DNA of 64,000 nucleotides from Nocardioides_C sp963700955 (GTDB taxonomy: Bacteria; Actinomycetota; Actinomycetes; Propionibacteriales; Nocardioidaceae). Where the stretch lies: the NCBI GenBank assembly GCA_963700955.1, contig CAVOZH010000009.1, positions 186,001 to 250,000 on the forward strand. Reading direction: 5' to 3'. The number at the start of each line of letters is the position of its first letter. Positions within the stretch are counted from its first letter, which is position 1. A program made the translations under genes and the position numbers. The notes under the pieces were generated by a model. It saw only the letters and a list, made by a program, of their open reading frames with translations, did not search any database and was not told where the DNA came from. Positions 63,772 to 64,000 of the stretch are shown here, one piece after another.

Positions 63772-64000
63772 ATGTACGCCTTACCCCACACCCCGATGGG
63801 CCGTCGCGCGCTATGGCTCCTGCTCCCCGTGCTGCTCTACCTAATGTTTCCTGTATATCTCCTCATCCCCGACTCGTGGCGGGCGGTGAGCATTGCGGTC
63901 GTCATTGCCATCATCGGGCTCGCTGTCGCCTCGCTCGTCACCGCGGGCCTGGCTATCTTCCGAGAGAAGGAGCGCTCGGTGATTCTGATCGTGGTCGCGT
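63772..64000 (+). CDS. Membrane protein, cut by the right edge
   Basis: 76 codons present. AGGAGGGACCGGG precedes the ATG. Two hydrophobic helices: ALWLLLPVLLYLMFPVYLLI and AVSIAVVIAIIGLAVASLVTAGLAIF, then EKERS and another hydrophobic start. No recognised family. The remainder is outside the window. Confidence 0.65.
   Translation, partial: MYALPHTPMGRRALWLLLPVLLYLMFPVYLLIPDSWRAVSIAVVIAIIGLAVASLVTAGLAIFREKERSVILIVVA

Overview
The window is chromosomal DNA from a high-GC Gram-positive actinobacterium. GC-rich codons throughout (long antisense shadow frames), many GTG starts, an SsgA-like protein, an RpfB, a DUF501 protein, an actinobacterial rod of FtsB and a gene order close to the Mycobacterium tuberculosis Rv1002c-Rv1026 block all say so. 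The overall gene set looks most like Nocardioides or a relative (inference; no database was searched).

Layout. 1-3230: a minus-strand surface-sugar operon (epimerase, UDP-sugar dehydrogenase, GT4 glycosyltransferase) cut by the left edge. 3414-11775: mixed housekeeping genes (IMPACT/YigZ, TSUP exporter, coiled-coil protein, BtuF-like protein, cystathionine beta-synthase, SGNH hydrolase, Bax-inhibitor-1 protein, aldo/keto reductase). 11868-17220: a tightly coupled minus-strand run (odd tRNA(UAA), def, ACT protein, UDGb, ppx, DUF501, ftsB, eno) with four-base stop/start overlaps. 17369-29482: SsgA-like, mazG, a lipoprotein, mfd, a membrane protein, cysQ, pth, rplY, prs, glmU and tRNA-Gln. 29543-33030: two unrelated desaturases plus a TetR gene, tied together by the same two-unit operator. 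33055-34829: VOC protein and the divergent tam/tamR pair with two MarR-type operators. 35005-43600: ABC-F, ispE, ksgA, rpfB, tatD, rsmI and the divergent protein O-mannosyltransferase.

43654-64000 is different in kind: short solitary genes, two ECF42-type sigma factor/DGPF-protein modules, a small sigma/membrane-protein pair, an arr gene with a frameshifted start, a gene resembling aminoglycoside 2'-N-acetyltransferase, several decayed acetyltransferase and phosphotransferase genes, an IS110-type transposase stub, and a family of about 55-bp intergenic repeats. It reads as an accessory, turned-over region next to the conserved core.

Best leads: (1) the shared tandem operator in front of both desaturase genes around a TetR regulator; (2) a 73-nt class I tRNA body carrying a UAA anticodon; (3) two ECF42/DGPF modules, each with a TGTCG(A/G)-N17-CGT(C/A) promoter; (4) the intergenic repeat family; (5) a 17-bp perfect hairpin inside the start of ksgA. 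No CRISPR array, rRNA or complete insertion sequence was seen.
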